64,000 nucleotides of DNA from assembly GCA_965153455.1 (NCBI GenBank), contig OZ234497.1, positions 3,968,001-4,032,000 of the forward strand, written 5' to 3'. This DNA comes from Sphagnum compactum (taxonomy: Eukaryota > Bryophyta > Sphagnopsida > Sphagnales). Below are positions 37,142-47,884 of the stretch, piece by piece. Position 1 is the stretch's first letter. The number at the start of each line of letters is the position of its first letter. The notes below the pieces were generated by a model, which had not been told where the DNA came from, searched no databases, and saw only the letters and a program-made list of their open reading frames with translations. The position numbers were made by a program, and so were the translations under genes.

Positions 37142-39203
37142 ATGAAGGTGCCCAGCCTTGGTCCTTTAGTTTTGTCACGAGCATCTAGAGTAAGAGCTGA
37201 TTCTCTTACAGCATAGGCACTCAGAAATGTATGAGAGAAGGATATGGCCAATGTACTACTCTCCCCACTGTGAGAAAGGGGCGGGGGGGGGGATTCAGCT
37301 GATACAGTCTCATGCCTTGAATATGTTGAAGGTTGGAAAAACCTTGAAAGCATTCAAAGTTTTGAGTCCAGGAAAATCATAGGTAGGTCCAGAGATCTAT
37401 TCTTGCTAATTCTGGGGCAAACCAGATTTGAGAGCACTGAACTTGCATGTTTTAGGTTTGAGTTACACATACAGTGATCGCTTTTAGCTTTAGGAGTATG
37501 TAGCAGAGGTTCACAATGACTGTGGATATTGATGGAAGCCACTTTTGTGCATACTAGCCATACTTGTAGCTCATTTCAAGCTACAAAAACTGGAAAGGAA
37601 CAATGTATGGATCTTGTTGGATATTGGTATAACAGTGCCAATGATTCTCTTGCTGTGTGCATAGAGCTTTTCCACATTGAGAGAGGTTGCACATCTCTTA
37701 TTTACTCATGTTTTCTTCTCTCCTTTTTTCTCTTAGTTTTTCCCTTCTGTTTTGTTAGCTTCTAGCCAGTATCATGACCGAGAAGTCTTCCCCATTGCTT
37801 CTGGGCTTGCGACAGAAACTCAGGTTAGTGGTACACTGGCCTATACCAACTGCTAGTTTTATTGTTTTATGTTCAAGTTCTTGTCTTTTTGTGCGTTTTC
37901 CTTCTTTCCTGGGTTTTCAGTCCTTTTCTGGAAAGTTTGGTCTTTAGACTTCCAAGGAAATTATTTTTGCCTTGGTCCTCCTGGCTTTCTTAGTTGTGAG
38001 TATGGAGATTTTCTTGATACTCATGAGAGTTTTTACTTATCTGCTCATGTTTGTTTCCATGACAGACAATTTGCAGGTGGAGATTTCTTCGATACTCATG
38101 AGAGTTACTTATGTGTGTGCTCAAGGTCATTTCCATGACAGCCAATTGCAGGTGGAGACTTCTTGATAATCATGATGATGAGATTTACTTCTATTTCTAT
38201 GCTTGTGTCTGTTTCCATGACATACAATTTGCAGGTGCTGTTGTTGTTGACATGCAATTAAGTTGCGAGCTTAAGCCTCTCAGGCACTGAAGGTGAAGAA
38301 GAAGTCTTTCAAGGTAATGGTCAGCCATGCACAGGTGGAATTTCGTACTGCTAAAAAAACCACTATATGTAGAACATTTGGTGGTCTGTTGCAAGACTGA
38401 ACTATAACCTCATAGGTAACACATATTGAAAATGCTCAAACTGGAATTTTGGTCCTAATAGATTGAAACTTGTGTGAGCTTTTGAAGGAAGTGGCTGATT
38501 ATGTAACCACAATCTGCCATTTCACAATAAGAAAAGATTGGCAATGTTTGCACCTACTGAAAATGTAATTGTACCAATTGTCCTAAATCAATAATTACTA
38601 GGTTTTTGGCTGCATTTACATCACCATAGACTCAGACCAGGTCTCTTTGTTTTGTCTTTCCTCGTCCTACTGGGCGGATTGCCCTTTCAACTCTGCTACA
38701 AAAGAACAGAGCTTCTCATGCTCATCTTTACTTACATGCCTCTTGATGTTTTTGGCCACTCCTTGAACCCCTCAGTTGTAATCCAGATACATATATACAT
38801 GTTGTGTAAGTTCTGGGACACATCATTTGCTTGCCTCTTTTCCCTCATCCACGTGCTCTCCTCCTTCTGCAGGTAGAACTTCTTCTCCATTTTTGTTCCT
38901 CTCTTGATTCAATTCTTCACCATTCTCATCATGTGTGAGCAGAGACAGAGATGATGAGTTGCTGGTGCTGGTACTCATGTGGTTCTGTCATGGAAATACT
39001 TTCAGGAGTTAAAAACTGTGCATGATGCAAGGTGAGGAACCCAACTATTTTGTTTAGACCCCACAAACTAAGCATGTTTTGCTGCAGGGAGATTATATAC
39101 AGCTGATTTCCATTACCTGTATGTGAGAATCATTTCCCAATTTCCCCCCAAAATCAAGACACCACTGATGATACAACACAGAGTTCTTAGGAGGGGCTTC
39201 ATC
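37142..39203. other. Region between the convergent HSPRO-like and FPF1-like genes
   Basis: It contains the HSPRO-like 3' UTR at the left and the FPF1-like 3' end at the right; neither poly(A) site can be fixed. The minisatellite at 38001-38234 is the only other structure. Possible splice-like sites (ACTCAG/GTTAGT near 37824) may reflect a spliced 3' UTR. Confidence 0.45.
38001..38234. repeat. Three-unit degenerate minisatellite downstream of the HSPRO-like gene
   Basis: Units 38001-38076, 38077-38151 and 38152-38234 (76, 75, 83 bp) share GGAGATTTCTT, ATACTCATGAGAG, TTTCCATGACA and a CAATTTGCAG end. Each unit end resembles a 3' splice site (pyrimidine-rich then TTGCAG/GTG). It lies about 860 bp past the HSPRO-like stop. 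Confidence 0.65.
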
Positions 39204-40436
39204 TCAAATTGCCACTAACTTTCCAGAAAACCCAAGAGATAGTCTGACCTGTGTGGAGAGGCTAGAGTCCATGGCCACCACATTGTTGAAGTGGAGGTAG
39301 AAAACGGAACCTGTCAACAGCACGATACTCTCCAGATCATCCAAACACACTTGCCTGAAGCTCCGCAAGACAGGCATGTGGATGACTGAGATCACATGGC
39401 AGTTGGGAGTGATAAGGCTGCCTTCAAACCTGTAGAAGTGATTGTCACTCACTCGTTTCCAACCTCGCACCACCAGTGCCTGTAAATTCACAGGATTCAA
39501 CAAAATGAGATCAGAAGCCCCCAAAAAATATTCCTCGATTCTCTTCATTTCCCCCATATATCTGCAACCCAAGGTTATGCACTAATTTCTGTTTGTTTTT
39601 GTGACAACTGTGTGTACCTCAGCGAGATCTTTATATGTCTCTATCTGGCGATTTGTACCCTTCACAGCAAGAGACACTTGGATGTTTCCAGCTTTGATGT
39701 CGTCTCGGAGCCTTGACCCTGGCAATTCGCCTGCTTCCACATCAAAGACGCCAACAAGACCTGCATACTCCAGTCTTTTGACAAATTGCTTCAATTCTGT
39801 CCTGGTCGCCACTCCTGTGATGATAGCAAATCCAACATCCCATATCACCACCGATTCTTCCCAGAAAATAAGTCTGCGAATGGGTAGCATTGATTGATTC
39901 TTCCATTTCTGTGAATGGGTAGCATAACCGATTCTTCCTGCCTGATTTCAGAGAAAGGGACATGGAGATTTTAGGAAAGGAAGAGTAATCAGACGGGTAG
40001 GGGACAATGTACTGCAGTTACCAATATGAGGATATGGGAGACAGGCATGCTGAACATCAGATTCGTGACAAGCCCACCATGTACACCACAGGTCTCGCTG
40101 GGGAGTGACGTAGAAAAACCAGCCCAGGTTCTGCATGATACGGGAGAGCTGAGCATAGCTCTTGACGGGCTTCATCGTCTTGAGATTCAGCAGATGCCAA
40201 GCTCGTGGTGGCCTGCTCCATGATGATGTCCATGTCGACGCTGATCCGACATTGTGCACTGGGAGTGGAGCCCCAGCTGCTACCGACGTTGCACGAGTAT
40301 GATCAGCAGCTCGCCGATGAGTTTGCTGCAGCGACGTCGAGTTTCTCGACAATGGTCTATGCAATTGTCTAATTCTCACGTTCGCGTGATCTGATCGGCC
40401 ATGGTAAATCGCTGTGCGGTCCAATGGACGTCCCAT
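39204..40436 (-). CDS. Probable FPF1-like protein with two tandem domains
   Basis: Proposed minus-strand model: exons 40436-40022, 39937-39618 and 39479-39204, phases 1 and 0, 336 residues. The donor ATTG/GTAACT (40022), donor GAG/GTACAC (39618) and acceptor ending TTTACAG (39480) look sound. The acceptor of exon 2 is uncertain because of a local duplication, and the N-terminal 80 residues are unlike anything I recognise. Residues 200-305 follow the plan of FLOWERING PROMOTING FACTOR 1: GVFDVEAGEL resembles the GVWVF-NGVVRL start, NIQVSLAVKGTNRQIETYKDL the KVLV-PTNEVITSY core, then RGW, and HVISVIHMPVLRSF the LISLP-DFSKF segment. Residues 81-138 (LLNLKTMKPVKSYAQL, NLGWFFY) look like a second, degraded copy. 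FPF1 proteins are about 110 residues with one domain and promote flowering or gibberellin responses in angiosperms; the role in this plant is unknown. This is pattern recognition, not a search. A terminal donor CAG/GTCAGA at 39249 could add a further exon. Confidence 0.45.
39874..39925. repeat. 35-bp tandem duplication at an exon border of the FPF1-like gene
   Basis: On the + strand the 17-mers CTGCGAATGGGTAGCAT (39874-39890) and CTGTGAATGGGTAGCAT (39909-39925) repeat with a 35-bp period, and CCGATTCTTCC occurs on both sides. On the gene strand each copy forms a potential 3' splice site (CCCATTCGCAG, CCCATTCACAG). Confidence 0.8.
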
Positions 40437-40775
40437 GATGCTGCTGCGCCAAAATCTTGCTCAGCTACTGATCTGAAATTTTTCTCTTCACAGCGTCTGT
40501 GATGAGAGATCTGAACTTGGCAGAAGCTCCGTCGTTTCCTTTAATCAAGAACACGAAGCAACAGCAACTTCCGAGTCTGCATATTTGGACATGTGGAGAG
40601 CAGACAATATGACCAGCCGCAGAATGTACGATGTTCAGTTACAATTTGAAACGGGAACAATCTAAAGACGATAGCTATAATTCATCAGCAGTTCACAAGT
40701 ACAGACCCGTCACCACTCACACTGCATAGATAGATTCAGCCACATACTGTCCAACTATAGAGATCAGTACGAATC

Positions 40776-41890
40776 TGCGAAGAACGACGACGTCAACCGG
40801 AATACAGCAAGTGCAGAAGATTGCGTACAACTTGCAGGATCTGAATGCGGAGCGAATGGAGTATGGTTTTCGCGGCTCGGAATTCCTCCAAGGAGATAAG
40901 GTTGATGAGAATTTCCAGACGTCTCAGGAGACTAGAAGAACTAAACGCAAATCTAATAACGACGACGACGAAAAAATTCCACAAATTTGGAGGAATTATA
41001 GAGTGCACATACGTGTTAAGCCTTTTGTTTACCTTTGGAGAATCGGTTGAATCTGCAAAGAACAAGAACATCGACCGAAGTACAGAAAGTGCAGAATATT
41101 GGGTATAACTTGCAGGATCTGAATGCGGAACGAATGGAGCATGATTTTTGCGGCTCGGGATTCATCTAAAGAGCTGAAATTCACAAGCGTTTTCAGACGT
41201 CTCAGGAGACTAGAAGAACTAAGTTCGCAAATCTAATCACGACGACGACGACAGGAACAACCAAAAAAACAATTTCCATAAATTTTGAGGAATAAGAGAG
41301 TAAATACGTGTCTGACCTTCTGTTTACCTTGAGAGAATCAGTTAAATCTGAGAAGAACAACAACATCAACCGATTTGCAGAATGTGCAGAAGATTGCGTA
41401 GAACTTGCAGGATCATGGGGGGCGAATGGAGCATGATTTTTGCGGCTTGAAATTCCTCTAAAGGGCTGAAATTGTTGAGAATTTTCAGACGTCTCAGGAG
41501 ACTACAAGAACTAAATACAAGCTAATCACGAAGACGACAACCACAACAAAAAAGCAATTTCCACAAATTTGGAGGAATAGAGTGTAGATACACGTTGGAC
41601 CTCCTGTTTACCTTGAAAGAATCAGTTGAAGAACGACAGCATCAACCGGAGTACTGCAAGTACTGAAGATTGCGTATGACTTGCAGGATCTGAGCGCGGA
41701 GCGAATGGAGCATGGTTTTTGCGGCTTGGAATTCCTCCAAATTGAAGAGAATCGTCAGACGTCTGAGGAGACTACAACTTTGCGCAAATTGCAGCCACGA
41801 TCAGAACCTGCAAATCTAATCACAACGACAAACAAACAAACAAGAAATTTCCACAAAATTTGGAGGAATAGACGAATAGACTCAGCTCTG
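40776..41890. repeat. Four tandem repeats of about 265-297 bp upstream of the FPF1-like gene
   Basis: Units begin near 40776, 41053, 41349 and 41633. Shared blocks in each are GCAGAAGATTGCGTA, ACTTGCAGGAT, GAGCGAATGGAG, TTTCAGACGTCT(C/G)AGGAGAC, GCAAATCTAAT, AATTTCCACAAA and TTTGGAGGAAT. Units are CG-rich and differ at perhaps 10-25% of sites. They lie 340 bp to 1.4 kb upstream of the minus-strand FPF1-like gene. ORFs through them on both strands are not conserved between units, so I read them as non-coding. Confidence 0.75.
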
Positions 41891-41906
41891 CTCTGTGAGC
41901 GCCGTT

Positions 41907-41908
<2 letters not shown>

Positions 41909-41982
<74 letters not shown>
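41909..41982. repeat. Uninterrupted (GA)n microsatellite, 74 bp
   Basis: About 37 perfect GA dinucleotides directly follow the fourth ~280-bp repeat unit. Such long pure tracts are hypervariable. On the minus strand this is a CT tract at the far upstream side of the FPF1-like gene, a common position for plant promoter or leader CT runs. Confidence 0.95.
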
Positions 41983-41985
<3 letters not shown>

Positions 41986-42046
41986 GAATCGGGCAAAAAA
42001 ATTCAAACTGAAAACGGGTTTTTAGTTTTTTACGCGAGCCAGGCGT

Positions 42047-42660
42047 TTCTTCCTCCATGACCGTCGAATGTAAACGGATGGCCACGATTTCCCAAGACTT
42101 GTCTCGTTTCTATGTTGAGCTGCAGGGGGGTTTTTTTTTTCCCTTCAATTTTGTGATATCAAATTTAGCGAAAATTTCCCACAAAACTAGGTAGTCAAAT
42201 TTACACTTGAAAAAAAAAAAATTCTCAAAAATTTTTAAGGAAAAAAAACACTACTGTTGAGTCTTATTTTAGTGTCATCTGCTTTGTATGGCCCCTTGCT
42301 GGAAGACCCGGAATTCCTCTCTCATTGGGAGGGAGCTTTGGTTCTTCATTGGGAATTATGCTCCTTCCCCCAGTTTTAACAGATCTTCTTTGTTGGGGCT
42401 TTCACCGAGCTTTTGTGGGCTCTCATCGAGCAAGCTTTATCCTAGTTGCAACATCCTCAAGCTGGGATGCTCCCAAAATAACGGGCCCTTGGGGACGGAT
42501 TGGTCTCATGGGCCCATTACTTGGAGAATGGCCCAGCCCTCAGCTGTTTGCCCTACACCAAAAACTCCAAAATTATGAGGCTCTTATTCATTGATGACCA
42601 TTGATTGTGAACAGAGAGCCATGATTTTCCAAGATTTTCTCATTTCTTCTTTGAGGCTCA
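42047..42660. repeat. Diverged direct duplication (42047-42120 and 42581-42660)
   Basis: The first copy contains GACCGTCGAATGTAAACGGA and the second GACCATTGATTGTGAACAGA; both continue with GCCA(C/T)GATTT and TTTCT(A/T)(T/C)... GAGCT/GAGGCT. Most CG sites of the first are TG or CA in the second. Confidence 0.55.
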
Positions 42661-45277
42661 TTAGTGTCTTAATTTGGTTTCAAAAGCTCCAAAACCATCT
42701 TTGGTTTAGTAACGAGCTGGTCTCTAAACATAACCATTGCTAATGAGAATTGAGATGTCCTCTTTTTATCCGCACAGAGTGAGGCTACAACATTAAGTTC
42801 TGGGGTAGCAAATTATCTCATTTTCTTGACCCCATTATTTGACCCTAAACCCTAAACACCACTTAAAATAGTCACCAAAATAACACTTCAACAAGAACTT
42901 TTTCAAAAAATTGTTGAATCTGCCACCGCAGACCTTAATACCACGGAATGATTTTGCGCTTGCCCACTATGTTGGTTGTGTTGCCAAGCTCACCCCAATG
43001 GGCTTGCATGACACCTTACCCAAAACAATGGCCAAGGGGTTGGTCATTCCATAGTAAATCTTCATCCGTGAAGCAAAGGGTTGTAAAGTCATAGGGCTCA
43101 TGGTAGCCAAGAGTGGTACTTTCTGCGAGCTAGTAAATCCCTCAAGAAACAAAGGTCGAATGTTCTGGTTTGCAACTCCTGACCTAATATAGTTAATCTG
43201 AGTGTTAGAGACTCTCCTTTGGGATGGTTATATAATGCATTGGTGTAGTGATTTGCATTTTTTTCTTCCTAATAAGTACCTCCAAATGGCACATGTCTTT
43301 AAGGCAAAATAAGTGGGCATTGATATAGATCCGACGACTATTACAAAAATATGATTTTTACACTAGTAGCTATGGAGACTAAATTGACTATAGAATAAAG
43401 ACTACTAGTGTGAAATTAACAACTATGCTCATTTTCAGTCGCATCAAAACTAAGTATATTTGTTATGACAAAGAAAAATCAATTATATAATAAATTCAAT
43501 CACAATGCTATACACGAATGCATTACCCATGTGGATTTGTAGATCTTGATTATTGTGACTAATGTGATTGAAATCAATTGTTCTTGAACTATGGTATATG
43601 ATTGTAATGTTATTTTGGATGCTACATTTCATGTGCAATATTAAAATTTTAAAATTTTAAAATTATTTTTGGAACTTGATTATTTTTAAAAAACATATTG
43701 GATTGAAAATTTATAATTTATATCATATGATTCTCATATTTTTAGATTCTTATACATTTAGAAATGTAATTTGAGAAGCATACAAAATTGTAAAATCTAT
43801 TTATAATTATGTACTTCACATGTGAAGTCAAATTTTATTCCTACATTACATAATTACATTGAGTTAAGTACATTAATTAATTTTATTAGAGAATAATATA
43901 GTTAATATATCATAATAAAAGATATTCCATTAAGATTTCTTGGATACTTTTAAAAACTAATTGTAATGTCTTTACATTTCAAGTTTTAAAAATATGAATT
44001 CTAATTATGTTATTTCAGAAGTCAAACTCAATTCGTTGTGAGGCTTAAGAACTAAAATTTGAATAGAAATATTATGTTCAAATTTAAATCCCAAATTTAA
44101 ATATAAATTAGTGTAATATTTTGACACTTGGAATTAAATTAGATGCAAAACTGAAATGGAATGAATGTCAATAAAAAATCATATTGTGTCTATAACCCAA
44201 ATAATTTGATTTAAGACATTACATTTGATTTTTTGAAGTAGATATTTAGAATTACTATTTAAGTACCTACTTTACATTTTGGAATTAAAAGGCACTATAA
44301 ATTTCAATGTAATTATGAAATTAAAAACAAAAGACATGTGGAATCAATTTCATTATGAAACTATCTTTTATGTAACAAGGCTATAATGTACAAAATTCAA
44401 AATATAAATTATTTATATATTTTGCGACAACAATTCATGTCACCATGATGTGATTGTAAAGACCTTGGATTATGTTTGAAGAAGTGAGAGTTCAAGTCTC
44501 ATTTTGAACATATTATGATCATCACTTACATGACTAAAAATAGTCATGACGATGTGGCAAGAAATAAATAATACAAATAAAATCATATACATGAATCATA
44601 GGTCCAATGATTCATCACAAGCTTGACAATTCATCCATATTCCACTCGAAGAAAAAAAAGAAAAAAAAGAGGGCTTGGAGTCACAGATTTAAGGGGATGA
44701 CAACTTGGATCCATCCATAGTTCAATCAATTTTTAAAAAAAAATTAAAATTAAAATTATTGAGAAATTTATAATATATTTTAATAAAAATTTCCATGCTA
44801 ATTAATTGTTCATTCATTTCAGTCATTTAAGTTAACATCAGTTCAATAAGTTTACGTAAAAAATAATTGTTCATATAATTGAAGTCATTTTTTATTAATT
44901 TTTAATGATTAAAGTATGATTAAATTTGTAAAAAAAATTAGCATAGAAAACTGGGTTTGTAATAGTGGACATAAGTTTGACATATATTGACATAACCCAA
45001 TGCAAATTGGTTTGGAATCTTTGGTGATTCAACCCAAAGATTTGCAAGGTGACCTTCTCTTTTGTAAAGTGATTCAATCTTAATTTTTTATTAATCATTT
45101 TCGCCCCCTATTGCTAGTCATTTTACAAGGTTTGTGAAGAGTTCACAAGCTTAAAGAATGTTTTTCTAGAATCTTGGAGTTTTATAAAATGAAGCAATTA
45201 ATAAATTATATAATATAAATATGCATTTACATCAAATTCAATGTGCAAAGCAAATAAACATTGATACAAAATTCCCC

Positions 45278-45314
<37 letters not shown>

Positions 45315-46713
45315 ATTTGACTAGATCGTTTGAATGGCAACTTTAGTTTAGAATGAGTTGATCACATTGCAACATAAGGTCATCTGTTGTAGAAACAATT
45401 GACGAAGTCACCAAATGTTGTGAAATGTCAAAATCTAATGAATTGGCAAAACAATTGAGCTAAAGTCCTATTTGTATTCCACCCAAAAGTTGTTGCCCAA
45501 ACTTTGAAAGCTTTTTGGGTTTTTCCAAGTATATTTGAAAGCAATTTACTTATTGACAAGGTTACTACTAATGTTGTTGAAGTTCATGCTATAAAATAGG
45601 CAATTATATTGTTGCAACTTGAATTGAAAAGTCCACTAAAACTTATAAATGGAACAAACTGCAACCAAACACATAAATTTCAAAATTGAACTAAACTCAA
45701 AAATAGAAGTTTAATTTTTAAAAAATAGGGTTCATAACGTTAGGAACCACTCGATTTCTTCCTAGCTACTCAGATTTATGGGAGTTTGAGAATAACTATT
45801 TCCAACATCACCAACACCCTTTGCGAGATTAAAGTTTTAAATGCTTCCTTGATCCAATTGAAACCATATATATTGCCATTCAATCTTGGCATCAATAAGG
45901 AAATTTGGTAAATCTCTACCCTCGGCACTAGATCAATTAATGGTTTCCTTCTACCTTAGCATGAAATGACCATACTCTTGCTTTGAGTTCCCCCTACTCA
46001 CAAATGGATAGAAATCAAAGACAAAAAAAGAAAGATGAGGAAAGATGTGAAGAGCTCAAGGCCTACTTAGCCTTCCTAGAAGATTTGTGAAAAGTCTTGA
46101 GAGAATCTTCAAATCACCTTGTGAACTTTTGATGCCTTCACACATGTATTGATTCTTGGGAGTAAATGAAGGGACTTAAAACAATAGTAGGGATGAGAAG
46201 GTTAAGAATATTATAATTGAGTGAAAAATCTTGGTACATAAAGTTTTGTGATTCTAAGTTTTAGTCTTGTGAATTGAAAAGTAACCAAACTTTTTTTTAT
46301 AATCATGTCATTTGGTCTCTTGCCCACATGACTTTGGTAATTCATATAAGGTTTTGCACCTTTCCACAAAAGTCTTAAACTACTAAAGTTATATTCTAAT
46401 TAATTAATTGAGGCAACCATAGGTTGAAAATGCCCGTTCACAAATTAGCAACTTTATTAACCCTAGAGATGACTTTGAAGGCTTGGTAATGAACTTAACG
46501 GTCTCTCCTAATCATGTATTATTCCCATTAACCAACAAGCCACAAGAAGAGCAATACCAAACCCAGGCTACCAAAGCCATTCAATTATATTTAATTGCAA
46601 AACATATATTGTTGTCCGACTCATATTATTCAATGTAATGTTTAATGTTCAAGTTAGGATTCATCCACTGTGTAAGACCCACAAAATTTTCAATCCTTGG
46701 GAATGTTTGGAAG
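42661..46713. other. AT-rich spacer
   Basis: Very AT-rich (especially 43600-45300), no gene. A small hairpin with 10-bp arms (ACACTAGTAG, 43360-43369 and 43402-43411) and the CT/TA microsatellite at 45278 are the only structures seen. Confidence 0.55.
45278..45310. repeat. Compound (CT)n(TA)n microsatellite
   Basis: A CT run changes directly into a TA run within AT-rich spacer. No other structure is attached. Confidence 0.85.
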
Positions 46714-46721
46714 AAACATTC

Positions 46722-47473
46722 CAGACCTTCTACCACTAAAACTTTTTTGGCACTAAAACGTCACTAAGTACACTAAGTGGTGACTAGTGGTGCGCCATAT
46801 TGATCCTTTGCCGAAGCTAGTTAACTATAGTGATGCATGATCACTGAGCTCACAATAGTTAGTTAATTATAGTGGTGCATATATGCGCCAACACATTATA
46901 GGTAGTTAACTGCAAGCAGGACTGGGACTTTGCATACCTAATACACATATATCAGTTCATCCATGTCCCTCACAGTACCACACTCACAGACGCATCGTGA
47001 ATCCTCCTTGGTCCTCGGGATTCCTGTGAGAAGCACCGTTTTTTACTGCACTTACATTCTTTAAGTATGAAGAATGTGCGTGACGGAGTCCGTCACGCAC
47101 TCCGTCACGGTGTTGTCAGTTTAAAAAGCTCATTTTTTGTTGGGTTGATTATTATTGGCAGATTGAACAATACAATAATGTTATTGATTTCTTTGACTAT
47201 TAAAATATCGAAGATATTCATATCAATCGGTACTTCTCTTCATATTCGATCTAATATGGGCTATATAACTACCTATAATGTGTTGGCATATCTTCATTTG
47301 ATATGGGTTAGTTAACTTTAGTGGTGCATGATCACTAAGCTCACAATAGTTAGTTAACTATAGTGGTGGTCAGAGGCTGGACCTTATAAGCATAGTTAAC
47401 TTAGTGGTTGTCACAACCCGAGGATGAAAAAAAACAGTGAAAGTAGTTAACTACCGTAGTGGTAGAAGGTCTG
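46722..47473. mobile_element. hAT-type non-autonomous DNA transposon, 752 bp
   Basis: The element is bounded by perfect 17-bp terminal inverted repeats (CAGACCTTCTACCACTA) and flanked by a perfect 8-bp target duplication AAACATTC (46714-46721 and 47474-47481). Ends starting CAG and an 8-bp duplication are the classic signature of hAT elements. Inside are many GTTAACTA/TAGTGGTG motifs close to the ends (possible transposase sites), a direct repeat of about 60 bp (46816-46878 and 47307-47369) and a perfect 25-bp palindrome (47076-47100). It encodes no transposase, so it depended on a relative elsewhere. Confidence 0.88.
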
Positions 47474-47685
47474 AAACATTCTATTACACTTCATCAATTT
47501 TCTTTGAAAATAAGTAATCACCTACTCAAAACTGAAAAAACATTCTTAGATAGACCAAGAATTCTACTTAATTGGTATCTTTTATAATGGAGTTCTGCAT
47601 GCCAAATTTAACAAAAAATTAGGTTGATCATTTGGCCAATAGTAATTCACATGGTCATCATAGAGTGTTTCTAGGTTACGCTTAT

Positions 47686-47884
47686 GGTGCATTCACACTT
47701 GATGTTAAATCAATGTTAAATATAAATCTAGGTTGCACCCAATGTTAAATGGGAGATAGCTTGATGTTAAGTGAATGTTAGTTTAACATAAAATCTTCAT
47801 GAAAAGTAAGTTTAAGTCTTAAATGACTAGTATGGTGAGAAGGAACTCAACACTAGAGTCCCTAACACCAAGTGTGAATGCACC
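47686..47884. mobile_element. Tourist-like miniature inverted-repeat element, 199 bp
   Basis: Terminal inverted repeats start GGTGCATTCACACTTG at the left and close as CAAGTGTGAATGCACC at the right, continuing imperfectly (GATGTTAA versus GTGTTAG). TTA occurs close to both ends (47682-47684 and 47885-47887), but offset by one base on the left, so a PIF/Harbinger 3-bp target duplication is suggested rather than shown. The interior is AT-rich with repeated ATGTTAA motifs and no ORF. It lies about 210 bp from the hAT element. Confidence 0.65.

Noticed and set aside
41681-42025. 114-codon frame through the fourth ~280-bp repeat and GA tract
   Set aside because: The frame is not kept in the other three units and half of it is an RERERE run from the microsatellite.
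42288-42594. Overlapping 96- and 89-codon frames as a small gene
   Set aside because: Two overlapping frames are equally open, neither has a recognisable domain, and no splice partners were found.
44440-44520. tRNA-derived SINE candidate (GTTCAAGTC B-box-like motif near 44492)
   Set aside because: The B-box fits, but the upstream A-box is poor and no second copy, tail or target duplication was found.
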